From contig CAZPWT010000046.1 of assembly GCA_964590435.1 (NCBI GenBank), forward strand, positions 84,464 through 148,463: DNA of 64,000 nt, in the 5' to 3' direction. The DNA is from WSZJ01 sp964590435. GTDB lineage: Bacteria; Planctomycetota; MHYJ01; WSZJ01. The notes beneath the pieces were generated by a model. The model had not been told where the DNA came from and did no database searches. It was given only the letters and a program-made list of their open reading frames with translations. How positions within the stretch are numbered: the first letter of the stretch is position 1; every line of letters starts with the position of its first letter. Positions 47,288-55,354 of the stretch are shown here, in pieces. The translations under genes and the position numbers were made by a program.

Positions 47288-47965
47288 TTAGAACCGCAGG
47301 ACGACGTACGCCCCGATGGTCCAGTAGTCGAGGTTGATCTTCGACGGCAGCCCGCCGCTCGGGTCGCTGACGTGCAGGTCGGCGGCGACCCAGGTGTAGA
47401 TCCACTCGACGCCGAACGTGACCCGCGACGCGGCCGTCCCGAACTCGATCCCCGCGCCGCCGCGGACGATGACGCCCGCGCGGCGGCCCTTGATCTCCAC
47501 GGGGTCGTCGATCTCCTTTCGGATCGTCCGCACGCTCAGTCCCGCGCCGCCGATCACCATCGGGCGGCACCACGGCCACGGCCAGGGGATCGCCTTGTCG
47601 ATGTTCGTCACGTCGATGCGCAGCTCGGAATAGAACGGGTACAGCCGGACGCGCCCCAGGTCGTGGCGCACGTCGTTGTGGTCCTTCGCGTTCACCGTCA
47701 TCTGGTAGAAGTCCGCGCCGAACTCCAGCTCCGCCCAGCGGTTGATGCGGAAGCCGATGCGGAGGCCGCCGCCGCCGGTGTCGTTGACGTCGCGGTGGTC
47801 GTTGAAGTGCGCCCATTCGCCGTGCGCCGTGATGGCGAAGCGGTTCGGGATGTAGGTGTCGACCTCGGTGTCGTCCTCCGCCGATTCGTCCGGCGCGGAG
47901 TCGATGGCGAGCGCGGGGGAGACGGCGAGTGCAAGGAAGAGGGCGGTGATGCGCGGCAGGCGCAT
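47288..47965 (-). CDS. Exported outer-membrane beta-barrel-like protein
   Basis: The 225-residue protein has a signal peptide (ITALFLALAVSPALA), then alternating amphipathic strands (GLRIGFRINRWAELEFGADFYQM, VRLYPFYSELRIDV, GVIVRGGAGIEFG, RVTFGVEWIYTWVAADL) and a terminal Phe (IGAYVVLRF), the signature of a BAM-inserted barrel. The overall look is an 8-stranded OmpA/OmpW-like barrel. No specific function can be read. It converges with the M16 peptidase gene. Confidence 0.75.
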   Translation of the reverse strand: MRLPRITALFLALAVSPALAIDSAPDESAEDDTEVDTYIPNRFAITAHGEWAHFNDHRDVNDTGGGGLRIGFRINRWAELEFGADFYQMTVNAKDHNDVRHDLGRVRLYPFYSELRIDVTNIDKAIPWPWPWCRPMVIGGAGLSVRTIRKEIDDPVEIKGRRAGVIVRGGAGIEFGTAASRVTFGVEWIYTWVAADLHVSDPSGGLPSKINLDYWTIGAYVVLRF

Positions 47966-48073
47966 GCGGGGACCTTTCGTGGTGGGGGGAAGGGCCGGGA
48001 GGACGGGGGCAAGAATACGGCGAAAAGGGTTTGCGGTTGAAGGGAATGAATGGCGGAAACCGTGGGCATCCGG

Positions 48074-48208
48074 GCCGTTATCCGCGGCCGTTTCCGCGTG
48101 ATCTGCCTTTATCCGCGTATTCCATTTTCTTGGCCACCCCTGGCCTGACGTTCAGGAAAGGAATGCGCGGATGTTGCGGATGACGCGGGAGCGGCCGCGG
48201 ATAACGGC
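48074..48208. repeat. REP-like inverted repeat element, copy 2
   Basis: GCCGTTATCCGCGGCCG (48074-48090) is exactly inverted at 48192-48208. Both arms continue inward as degenerate ATCCGCG modules for about 30 bases (CCGCGTgATCtGC...ATCCGCG against CCGCGTcATCcGC...ATCCGCG). It fills the middle of the 367-base gap between the beta-barrel gene and carA; the remainder holds the carA promoter. Confidence 0.65.
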
Positions 48209-48246
48209 CACGCCTGCAGCGGCGGGGGAGCTCCGACCGGAATAGC

Positions 48247-48274
48247 TTGCGGTGAAAAACGAAGCTCCTATAAT
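48247..48274 (+). promoter_or_regulatory. Candidate carA promoter
   Basis: TTGCGG (48247-48252) and TATAAT (48269-48274) are separated by 16 bases and lie 58 bases before the carA ATG. The -10 is a perfect match and the -35 has TTG. This is a good sigma-70-type candidate that would drive carA-purA. Confidence 0.55.
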
Positions 48275-48332
48275 TCGGTGCTCGCCTGATCGTCTGAATC
48301 AGTCACAAGCTCTTCCCAGATAAGGACTTGCG

Positions 48333-49460
48333 ATGCGCGCAAAGCTTGCGCTTGAGGACGGAACCGTCTTCAACGGCACTTCCTTCGGCGCCGAGGGCGA
48401 ACGCTACGGCGAAGTCGTCTTCAACACGTCGATGACCGGCTACCAGGAAATCCTCACCGATCCGTCGTACCGCGGGCAGATCGTGACGATGACGTACCCG
48501 CTGATCGGCAACTACGGCGTCAACGGCCAGGACATCGAGGCCCGCGGCCCGCAGGCGGAAGGGTTCGTGGTGCGCGAAGCGTCGCGTGTGCGTTCGAACT
48601 TCCGGTCCACCGAGGATCTCGGGACGTACCTCAAGAAGGCGGGCGTCGTCGGGATCGAGGGCGTCGATACGCGGCTCGTCACGCTGCGCCTGCGCCAGCA
48701 CGGCGCGCTGCGCGGCATCATCTCCACGACCGACCTCGACGACGCGAACCTCGTGAAGAAGGCGAAGGCGTCGCCCGCGATGTCGGGGCGCGACCTCGTG
48801 AAGGAAGTCACTTCCAAGGAAGCCTACGCCTGGACGGAACGCAGCGAGGGCCCGCTCGCCCCCGCGGCGCTTCCCGCGGCTGCGCCCGATCTCTATCGCG
48901 TCGCGGCGATCGACTACGGCGTGAAGTACAGCTCGCTGCGTCACCTGGCTCGGCTCGGGTGCAAGCTGACGGTGCTGCCGGCGACGGCGACGAGCAAGCA
49001 GGTGCTCGACCTCAAGCCGGACGGCGTGTTTCTCTCGAACGGCCCCGGCGACCCGGCGGCGCTCGAGTACGCGGCCTCGTGCGTCCGCGACCTCGCGGGC
49101 AAGGTGCCGATCTTCGGCATCTGCCTCGGCCACCAGATTGTCGGCCACGCGATGGGAGGCAAGACGTTCAAGCTCAAGTTCGGGCACCACGGCGGCAACC
49201 ATCCCGTGAAGGACCTCAAGACCGGCAAGGTCGAGATCACCGCACAGAATCACGGTTTCGCGGTCGACCCCGACTCGCTCGGCAAGACCGGCCTCGAGGT
49301 CACCCACATCAACCTGAACGACCAGACCGTCGAAGGCATGGCCCACAAGTCGCTCCCGATCTTTTGCGTGCAGTACCACCCCGAGGCCGGACCCGGGCCG
49401 CACGACTCCCTGTACCTCTTCCGGAAGTTCATCCAGAACATGGCGGACGGCAAAAAATGA
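48333..49460 (+). CDS. carA: Carbamoyl-phosphate synthase small (glutaminase) subunit
   Basis: CarA releases ammonia from glutamine for carbamoyl phosphate synthesis in pyrimidine and arginine pathways. The 375-residue product has the N-terminal CPSase domain (LALEDGTVFNGTSFGAEG, FNTSMTGYQEILTDPSY) and a class I amidotransferase domain with the nucleophile Cys in FGICLGHQIVGHAMGG and the His/Glu pair in VQYHPEAGPGPHDS. Its stop overlaps the purA start (ATGA). CarB is not adjacent, so the large subunit must be elsewhere. Confidence 0.97.
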   Translation: MRAKLALEDGTVFNGTSFGAEGERYGEVVFNTSMTGYQEILTDPSYRGQIVTMTYPLIGNYGVNGQDIEARGPQAEGFVVREASRVRSNFRSTEDLGTYLKKAGVVGIEGVDTRLVTLRLRQHGALRGIISTTDLDDANLVKKAKASPAMSGRDLVKEVTSKEAYAWTERSEGPLAPAALPAAAPDLYRVAAIDYGVKYSSLRHLARLGCKLTVLPATATSKQVLDLKPDGVFLSNGPGDPAALEYAASCVRDLAGKVPIFGICLGHQIVGHAMGGKTFKLKFGHHGGNHPVKDLKTGKVEITAQNHGFAVDPDSLGKTGLEVTHINLNDQTVEGMAHKSLPIFCVQYHPEAGPGPHDSLYLFRKFIQNMADGKK

Positions 49461-50734
49461 GCGTGCGTTGCGTGATCGGCGTGCAGTGGGGCGACGAGGG
49501 GAAGGGCAAGATCGTCGACCTCCTCGCGGAAGAATCGGACGTGGTGGTGCGGTACCAGGGCGGCGGCAACGCGGGCCACACGGTCGTCGTGGGCAAGGAG
49601 AAGTTCGTCCTCCACCTGATCCCGAGCGGAATCCTGCACGGCCGCGCCTGCGTCGTCGGCAACGGCGTCGTGCTCGACCCCGAGCAGCTCTTCGCGGAGA
49701 TGGCGGAGCTCGAGAAGAAGGGCGTCAAGGTGAAAGGCCACCTGACGATTTCCGAGCGCGCGAACGTCGTGTTCCCGTACCACAAGGCCGTGGACCGCGC
49801 GGGCGAAATGAAGCGCGGGATCACGAAGATCGGGACGACGGGGCGCGGGATCGGGCCCTGCTACGCCGACAAGTACGCGCGGAACGGGATCCGCGTGATC
49901 GACCTCTACGACGAGAAGCTCTTCGCCGAGCGGCTGAAGGTGAACGTCGAGGAGAAGAACTACCTGCTGTCGGGGATGGGGGCGGAGACGCTCGACTACC
50001 GGCAGATCCTCGAGCTGTACACGGGGTATGCGAAGCGGCTGAAGCCGTTCGTGTCGGACACGATCACGTTCGTGAACGACGCGATCGACCACAAGAAGCG
50101 GGTGCTGTTCGAGGCGGCGCAGGGAGCGCTGCTGGACATCGACCACGGGACGTACCCGTACGTGACGAGCTCGAACAGCGACGCGACGGGGCTGTCGAGC
50201 GGCGCCGGCGTGCCGCCGGGGTGCGTGCGGGACGTGATCGGCGTGGCGAAGGCGTACACGACGCGCGTCGGCAGCGGGCCGTTCCCGACGGAGCTCGAGG
50301 ACGGGATCGGGGAGCGGATCCGGCAGATCGGCCACGAGTTCGGGTCGACGACGGGGCGCCCGCGGCGCACGGGGTGGTTCGACCTCGTCGGCTGCCGCCA
50401 CGCGATCCGCACGAGCGGCGTGACGGAGCTGGCGATCACGAAGCTCGACGTGCTGGACGGCTTCGACACGGTCCGCGTCTGCACCGGCTACAAGGTCGGC
50501 AAGAAGGTCCTCACGACGTTCCCCGCCGATCTCCACTCGCTCGAGAACGCGAAGCCGATCTACAAGGACGTCCGCGGCTGGGGGGCGACGACGTCGGCGC
50601 GGAAACTCGTCGACCTGCCGCCCGAGGCGCGGGCCTACCTGCGGCTCCTCGAGCGCGAGCTCAATTGCGTCGTCTCCATGGTCAGCGTCGGCCCGGAGCG
50701 GCGGCAGACGGTGCTGACGGGCGGCAAATTGTAG
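49457..50734 (+). CDS. purA: Adenylosuccinate synthetase
   Basis: PurA makes adenylosuccinate from IMP, aspartate and GTP, the first committed step to AMP. The 425-residue product has the P-loop-like GVQWGDEGKGKIVD, GGGNAGHTVVVG, KIGTTGRGIGPCYADK, FEAAQGALLDIDHGTYPYVTSSN and GRPRRTGWFD. ATG 49457 overlaps the carA stop and starts the conserved sequence. Coupling of carA to purA joins pyrimidine and purine supply in one transcript. Confidence 0.97.
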   Translation: MSVRCVIGVQWGDEGKGKIVDLLAEESDVVVRYQGGGNAGHTVVVGKEKFVLHLIPSGILHGRACVVGNGVVLDPEQLFAEMAELEKKGVKVKGHLTISERANVVFPYHKAVDRAGEMKRGITKIGTTGRGIGPCYADKYARNGIRVIDLYDEKLFAERLKVNVEEKNYLLSGMGAETLDYRQILELYTGYAKRLKPFVSDTITFVNDAIDHKKRVLFEAAQGALLDIDHGTYPYVTSSNSDATGLSSGAGVPPGCVRDVIGVAKAYTTRVGSGPFPTELEDGIGERIRQIGHEFGSTTGRPRRTGWFDLVGCRHAIRTSGVTELAITKLDVLDGFDTVRVCTGYKVGKKVLTTFPADLHSLENAKPIYKDVRGWGATTSARKLVDLPPEARAYLRLLERELNCVVSMVSVGPERRQTVLTGGKL

Positions 50735-50761
50735 TGATTGAGCGTTCGCAGGTCGCCGGGC

Positions 50762-51169
50762 TCAGGCGAACGGATCCAGCACCTTCACCCGCGCCTTCCG
50801 GAAATCGCGCACGTTTCGCGTGACGACCGTGAGGCCGTGCTGAAGCGCGGTGGCTGCGATGAGGCTGTCCTTCACGGGCATGGCTTCGCCCGCGTGCCGG
50901 AGTTCCGCGAGCAACTCGGCCCAGCGAAGACCCGTCGCTGCATCCCAGGGCAGGCAGTCCGCCCGCGAAATGCCCTCGCGAAACCACGCCTCGAGCCGGC
51001 GACGCCGGGCGCCTGCGGGCAGGAGCAGGATGCCGAAGCGGATCTCGCCGAGGATGACGGGGTTGACCACGAGGCGGCTCTCGTGCCCCGCGAGCCAGTC
51101 CACGACCCGCGTGTCGGGGACCGGCTTCGTGGCTTCGTTGAGGACGTTGGCGTCCACGAGGTAGATCAC
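50762..51169 (-). CDS. vapC: PIN-domain ribonuclease toxin (VapC family)
   Basis: The 135-residue PIN-domain nuclease probably cleaves RNA. The acidic triad is visible in YLVDANVLNE, VILGEIRFG and MPVKDSLIAATAL, with a fourth site in VTRNVRDF. The GTG at 51169 overlaps the stop of the antitoxin gene (GTGA), which fixes the start and shows coupling. The longer open frame upstream belongs to the antitoxin region. It converges with purA. Confidence 0.9.
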   Translation of the reverse strand: MIYLVDANVLNEATKPVPDTRVVDWLAGHESRLVVNPVILGEIRFGILLLPAGARRRRLEAWFREGISRADCLPWDAATGLRWAELLAELRHAGEAMPVKDSLIAATALQHGLTVVTRNVRDFRKARVKVLDPFA

Positions 51170-51396
51170 AGGCTGTCCGTGGACTCGGACTCGACCGGGA
51201 CGAACCACCCCTTCTCGGGGCACGACCGCAGCCAGCCGACGAGGCCCTCGCCGGGACCGCGTTTGCGCCGGACGATCCGGTAATCGCCGCGGCCCAGCCG
51301 GACGACTTCAAACACCTGTCCGGCAGCGACCCCATCGCGCTTGCGAAGCTCCGCGGGCAGCACGATCTGGCCCTTCGTGGAAATGACGGTGTTCAT
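51166..51396 (-). CDS. vapB: AbrB/MazE-fold antitoxin (VapB family)
   Basis: The 76-residue protein has an N-terminal SpoVT-AbrB swapped-hairpin domain (VISTKGQIVLPAELRKRDGV) that binds DNA, and a C-terminal tail (GWLRSCPEKGWFVPVESE) that should block VapC. It is first in the pair, as usual. A 17-base palindrome starts four bases before its ATG, suiting autoregulation. Confidence 0.9.
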   Translation of the reverse strand: MNTVISTKGQIVLPAELRKRDGVAAGQVFEVVRLGRGDYRIVRRKRGPGEGLVGWLRSCPEKGWFVPVESESTDSL

Positions 51397-51400
51397 GCAT

Positions 51401-51417
51401 GTAAGATAACATCTTAC
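51401..51417. promoter_or_regulatory. Palindromic operator touching the vapB start
   Basis: GTAAGAT-AAC-ATCTTAC is a perfect 7-base inverted repeat in an AT-rich island, ending four bases before the vapB ATG. Its place leaves no room for a normal ribosome site between operator and start, so the transcript may be leaderless or begin within it. Binding by the VapB AbrB domain would shut off transcription. Confidence 0.6.
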
Positions 51418-51512
51418 CGAAGGCCGCGCAAGCCCGGCCGATGCGAATTGCCGGGTGGTGGCGCAATCCCGCCGCGATAGAATGTCCCTCCTTCTCCCAG
51501 CGGAGCCCGCCG

Positions 51513-52379
51513 ATGAAAGCCCTTTCTTTCGCCCTCCTGCCCCTCCTCGCGCTCGCCGCCCACGCCGACGACAAGGACAACCCGGCCGGCGACCCGGCCA
51601 ACCCGGTTGTCGTCATCACGACGTCGAAGGGCGAGATCCACGTCGAGCTCTGGCCGAAGGCGGCGCCGAAGACGGTGCAGAACTTCCTGGAGCTGGCGGA
51701 AGGGAAGAAGGAGTGGAAGGACCCGAAGACGGGGGAGATGGTGAAGCGGCCGTTCTACGACGGGCTGGTCTTCCACCGCGTGATCAAGGACTTCATGGTG
51801 CAGGGGGGCTGCCCGGTCGGTGACGGGACGGGGAACGCGGGGTTCACGTTCGAGGACGAGATCAACGGGCACGCGCTCGGCCTGGACAAGGAGAAGGCCG
51901 TGCTCCCGGGCGACAAGATCCACGGCTGGCTCGGCGTGCAGTCCCAGGAGGACTTCCAGCGCATCGTCGTCAGCGCTGTGCTGCAGAAGCTCGGCATCAA
52001 GTCCGAGGAGGACCTGAAGGCGAAGCAGGCCGAGGCGGACAAGCTGCTGAAGGAAATCACGCTCGAGCAGATCTACGAGCAGCAGGGCTACGTCTACAAC
52101 GACAAGCTGCCGGCGGTGAAGCCGCTGAAGGGCGTGATCGCGATGGCGAACTCAGGTCCGAACACGAACAGCTCGCAGTTCTTCCTGAACCTCGTCGACA
52201 CGCCGTGGCTGACAGGGAAGCACACGGTGTTCGGGAAGATCGTGAAGGGGATGGAGGTGCTGGAGGCGATCGGAAATGTCAAGGTCGACGAGAACGGCCG
52301 GCCGGAGGAAGAAGTAAAGATCGTGTCGATCCGGAGGCTGGCGAAGGAGGAAGGCGGGAAGCAAGCGCCGGGGAAGTAG
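51513..52379 (+). CDS. Exported cyclophilin-type peptidyl-prolyl isomerase
   Basis: The 288-residue protein has a signal peptide (LSFALLPLLALAAHA), then a cyclophilin fold: VELWPKAAPKTVQNFLELA, FYDGLVFHRVIKDFMVQGG and IAMANSGPNTNSSQFFLNL with HTVFGKIVKGMEVLEAI. Between FTFEDEI and the SMAN-like segment is a charged helical insert of about 75 residues (around 125-205) that ordinary cyclophilins lack; it may be a dimer or substrate arm. It should help fold periplasmic proteins. ATG 51513 starts the signal peptide. Confidence 0.92.
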   Translation: MKALSFALLPLLALAAHADDKDNPAGDPANPVVVITTSKGEIHVELWPKAAPKTVQNFLELAEGKKEWKDPKTGEMVKRPFYDGLVFHRVIKDFMVQGGCPVGDGTGNAGFTFEDEINGHALGLDKEKAVLPGDKIHGWLGVQSQEDFQRIVVSAVLQKLGIKSEEDLKAKQAEADKLLKEITLEQIYEQQGYVYNDKLPAVKPLKGVIAMANSGPNTNSSQFFLNLVDTPWLTGKHTVFGKIVKGMEVLEAIGNVKVDENGRPEEEVKIVSIRRLAKEEGGKQAPGK

Positions 52380-53032
52380 CGGTTCAGCGTCGCTTGGCGG
52401 CAGGCGGCATGGCCAAGGCCCGGCCGGTCAATGGAGGCCTTGAAGCCAAGGTCACCGCGGAGGGCACAATTCCCCCGCAGAGAGACTGCCGAAAGCGGGG
52501 AGAGCCGACTCAGTTTCACCCCAGACTGAACTTCTCGTGGACATCCGAAGACCGCTCATCATTCAGGTCCAACAGCTAGAGTACGATCCTCGAGATACGC
52601 AGGACGACGGCCTTACGTGCGCCTTGATGGGATGGCTTTGCCGTCAGTTTGGACTCCTGATGCCAGTCACCTGCGTCGAATGCAACAGTGCTGACAATCG
52701 CTACGACTTCCCTTGGCCGAAAATGGCTGAGCAAGACCTCCCCCCTTGAGAAGGCCAGCGACTTCGGATCGCAGACGTTCGCACCAAGTCCGCGATCAAG
52801 CATCGCGTTGTGCGTCCCGTGTCGATCCTGGCAGGCGAGGCGGAGCAGTTCCTTGACCAGCACAAGGATCTGGAACATTGCGCCTCCGGAATTGGGAGGA
52901 AGTATGTGCTCTCGGGGGTGGGTCATGTAAGGGGAAACGCGACTGGTTCCTTCGGCTCAACGCCTGCGGCACCAGGGATTGAACTCATGCCGCGTGGAGT
53001 AGAATGCGCCTCGGGATCATCTCGGAGGGAAA
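52380..53032. other. 653-base gap with lower GC and no confident gene
   Basis: From about 52480 the base composition falls clearly below that of the flanking genes. Short ORFs occur on both strands (for example a GTG start at 52537, 70 codons, plus strand; 116 codons on the minus strand at 52576-52926), but none has a ribosome site or a recognisable product. TTGAAC (52979) and TAGAAT (53000) with a short 15-base spacer might drive the next gene. A T-arm-like string near 52971-52985 does not belong to a complete tRNA. Confidence 0.4.
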
Positions 53033-53977
53033 ATGGGAGTTGGCCGGTGGTTGAAGAAGAAGGGTTCCACGGGCTCCATTGCCCGTTGGGTAGCTGATTC
53101 CCTCAAGGAGCTCATGCTGAATGGTTCGCAGAAGGAAGTCGCGATCCAGATTCTTGTCTCTCAACGATATGGCCACCCGGCAGCAACTCTGAATCGAGGA
53201 GAGCAGTTCGTACTTGCTGGCTACCTGAGGCGAGCGAAGGCGCCTGGCACGGCTCGCGAATTGGCTCGAATGATCTGGGACATTGAAATCGGATCACAGA
53301 TGCGGAAGCAGGAATTGGCCGTGCAGTCGCACGAGTGCTACCAGATTCTCGACGAGGAGGTGCTGGCCAAGGGGTTTGTTGAGGAGTTCACCAAACCACC
53401 CCTGAGCACTCGTCGCTCCACTCCGGGGCAGCTCTCCCTACACCGCGGCACTGCACCCGATCTCAGTCGCATCGAGACCGTCCTGATCGAGGTCGAGAGG
53501 ATCGCCGAGCGATGCTGGTCGCAAGCTTTCGGAGAGTCGGAACTGCCAGTCCAGACCTTGCACGCGCTCGACGTCATCGTCTCAGCCGCGGCGACATGCG
53601 ATTTGCCCCAGGTCGATGCTACCGAGTTGATCGAGTCGGCCGCCCTGAGAATGCCTGATGCTGGGTATCGGGAGTTTCAGCGACAGCCGGAAGTTCGCAG
53701 AGGCATGCTGGCCCTCTTTCTGGATTCACGCGCCGCAGCAATCGCAGAGAGCAAGAGAGCCTTCGACATCGTGCAAACGATCCTGACAGGGATTCAGGGG
53801 CCGCCGTCTCGGCTGTCGGAAGCTCAGACAGCACTTGTCGTGCAAGCCACCGTAGAAATCGCGGTTCAGCTGACGGCAGCTCGCATAATCCTGAAGACTA
53901 TGAACGGACCAGCTAAGGCTGGCCAATGCGGGTCAGCGTTGCCGCGAAGGAGAATCACGCCTCGCCGTCGCCACTGA
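53033..53977 (+). CDS. Unknown protein in a lower-GC patch
   Basis: The 314-residue protein starts at an ATG with GGAGG five bases upstream, so it is probably real. The first 30 residues are basic (GRWLKKKGSTGSIARWVADSLKELM). The rest looks mostly alpha-helical with scattered Cys (CYQILDEEV, RCWSQAFGES, AATCDLPQVD) and no signal peptide or membrane helix. The end is basic (PRRRITPRRRH). Codon usage is less GC-rich at third positions than in the neighbours, suggesting recent transfer. I do not recognise the family. Confidence 0.65.
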   Translation: MGVGRWLKKKGSTGSIARWVADSLKELMLNGSQKEVAIQILVSQRYGHPAATLNRGEQFVLAGYLRRAKAPGTARELARMIWDIEIGSQMRKQELAVQSHECYQILDEEVLAKGFVEEFTKPPLSTRRSTPGQLSLHRGTAPDLSRIETVLIEVERIAERCWSQAFGESELPVQTLHALDVIVSAAATCDLPQVDATELIESAALRMPDAGYREFQRQPEVRRGMLALFLDSRAAAIAESKRAFDIVQTILTGIQGPPSRLSEAQTALVVQATVEIAVQLTAARIILKTMNGPAKAGQCGSALPRRRITPRRRH

Positions 53978-54092
53978 CCAGAATTCTCCGTGCCCGGAAT
54001 GCCGGGAGCGAGCATTTCAGCCGGAGAACTCAACCTGCCGCTCGGCGAACGACCCCACGGACTCGCGCGGGCCCGCTTCAGCCTTCCAGGCG

Positions 54093-54950
54093 TCACTCCG
54101 TCCTCTTCGCCGCCGAGTCCTTCAACGCCTCCGCGAACCACTCCGAGTGTTTCGCGAGTTCCTCGACGTAGCCGCGCACGTCCTCCCGCGCCTCGGCCGA
54201 GAGTTCCCCGAACGGAACGACGTGCTCGTCCGGGACGAACCGGAACGTGAAGTTGACGCGCCGCGTCACGAACCCCTCCACGGGGAACTCGAACGCCGCC
54301 CCCGCCCGCCGGTCGACGCGCTGCACGCGGTGGAAGACCTTCCGCTTCCAGTAGTTCCCCGCGAAAACGCACAGCGAGCCGTCGTCGAGCCACTGCTGCA
54401 GGACGACGCCGTCGCGGCTGCCGGGCTTGCGGCTCTCCACGAACTGGAACATCGCGCGCTCGCCGACGGAAATCGAAGCGACGGGGCCGGGCTCGAAGTC
54501 CTTGTGCTCGCCGACGCGGGCGAGGTCGGTGCGCTTGCCCTTCTCGATGCGGTCGCCGTAGAGGTTCACGAGGCAGGTGTTCAGTCGCCAGCCGTCGGGG
54601 AGGTATGCGGCCGGGAAGCGCCGGTGGACGAGGTCCTCGACGCGGCGGACGAGCTTCGCCAGCACCGGCGGGAACGGTTCCGCGCTCACGCAGCGGTTGC
54701 GCAGCCCTTCCGGCGGCCGGTAGTAGTCCAGGCACGCGAACTGCCAGTTCCCCAGCCAGTAGACCGGGCGCAGGAGCGGCCGCTGCGCCTGGCCCTCCGG
54801 CGGCGGCCTCTTCGTGGAATACCGCTGTTCCCAGATCGGGTGGATCGTCCCGAGCCACTCGAGGATCGCCGCGTAGTCCTTCGGCCCCACGAACCTCGCG
54901 TCGTAGTGGAGCCCGGGGGGGCGTTCGCTGCGGCGCTGCGGGGGCCTCAT
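54093..54950 (-). CDS. AlkB-like 2-oxoglutarate/Fe(II) dioxygenase
   Basis: The 285-residue protein carries the iron ligands of the AlkB group: H-x-D in VGEHKDFEPGPVASISVG and a distal His in KVFHRVQRVD. It ends with the 2-oxoglutarate-binding RRVNFTFR. AlkB enzymes oxidatively remove methyl groups from N1-methyladenine or N3-methylcytosine. The protein is longer than E. coli AlkB, with about 100 extra N-terminal residues (YWLGNWQFACLDYYRP). It lies near ada, supporting a repair role, but a protein or RNA substrate is not excluded. Confidence 0.82.
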   Translation of the reverse strand: MRPPQRRSERPPGLHYDARFVGPKDYAAILEWLGTIHPIWEQRYSTKRPPPEGQAQRPLLRPVYWLGNWQFACLDYYRPPEGLRNRCVSAEPFPPVLAKLVRRVEDLVHRRFPAAYLPDGWRLNTCLVNLYGDRIEKGKRTDLARVGEHKDFEPGPVASISVGERAMFQFVESRKPGSRDGVVLQQWLDDGSLCVFAGNYWKRKVFHRVQRVDRRAGAAFEFPVEGFVTRRVNFTFRFVPDEHVVPFGELSAEAREDVRGYVEELAKHSEWFAEALKDSAAKRTE

Positions 54951-54985
54951 GGGCCGGACATGCTACGGGATCGGCGGTTCGTCGC

Positions 54986-55231
54986 CTACGAAGGCGGCAG
55001 CGCCTTGTGCGACCCGTCGCAGAGGTGGCCGTTCTTGGAGTGCTTGCACTGGCAGAGCGCGACTTTCGTCTTCGCCGCGAGCGTGAAGGGCTTCGGCGCG
55101 TATCCGGTGCCCTTGTGGCTGCCGTCGCAGTAGGGCTGCTTGCCGGAGTGGCCGCAGCTGCACCAGTGGTAGCTGCCGGCCTCGAGTTCGAGCACGGCGG
55201 GACGGCGGTCGTGGATCTTCGGGGCGTCCAT
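54986..55231 (-). CDS. CDGSH-type iron-sulfur protein with two CDGSH motifs
   Basis: The 81-residue protein has two complete CDGSH cluster motifs, CSCGHSGKQPYCDGSH and CQCKHSKNGHLCDGSH, each of which should bind a [2Fe-2S] cluster through three Cys and one His. It belongs to the two-motif (Miner2-like) small proteins. The family is linked to iron or redox handling; the bacterial role is not settled. It is upstream of the AlkB gene on the same strand (35 bases apart), so an Fe(II) enzyme and an Fe-S protein may share a transcript. Confidence 0.92.
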   Translation of the reverse strand: MDAPKIHDRRPAVLELEAGSYHWCSCGHSGKQPYCDGSHKGTGYAPKPFTLAAKTKVALCQCKHSKNGHLCDGSHKALPPS

Positions 55232-55251
55232 GGCGGTCTCCGTAATAGTAA

Positions 55252-55266
55252 AGGATCTCCTATCCT
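55252..55266. promoter_or_regulatory. Small dyad in the AT-rich gap between the CDGSH gene and ada
   Basis: AGGAT-CTCCT-ATCCT is a 5-base inverted repeat within an AT-rich stretch (55241-55270) in the 123-base divergent gap. It may hold promoters for both genes. On the minus strand a TACTAT (55250-55245) could serve as a -10 for the CDGSH gene. Confidence 0.3.
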
Positions 55267-55354
55267 AATCGATCGCCGCCGCGCGCGCAGGAATTCCGGA
55301 TTCCATGTCCGAAAACGGCGAGACTCGGGAAGCGCCGGGGAGTAGAAGGGTCTC

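Noticed and set aside
52576..52926. 116-codon minus-strand ORF in the low-GC gap
   Set aside because: It has no ribosome site, no recognised domain, and overlaps an equally weak plus-strand ORF. It is reported only as part of the gap.
52960..53000. T-arm-like string (minus strand GAGTTCAATCCCTGG) suggesting a tRNA or attachment site
   Set aside because: The stem does not pair as a T-arm, and no acceptor, D or anticodon arm can be built. At most it is a chance match or a remnant.
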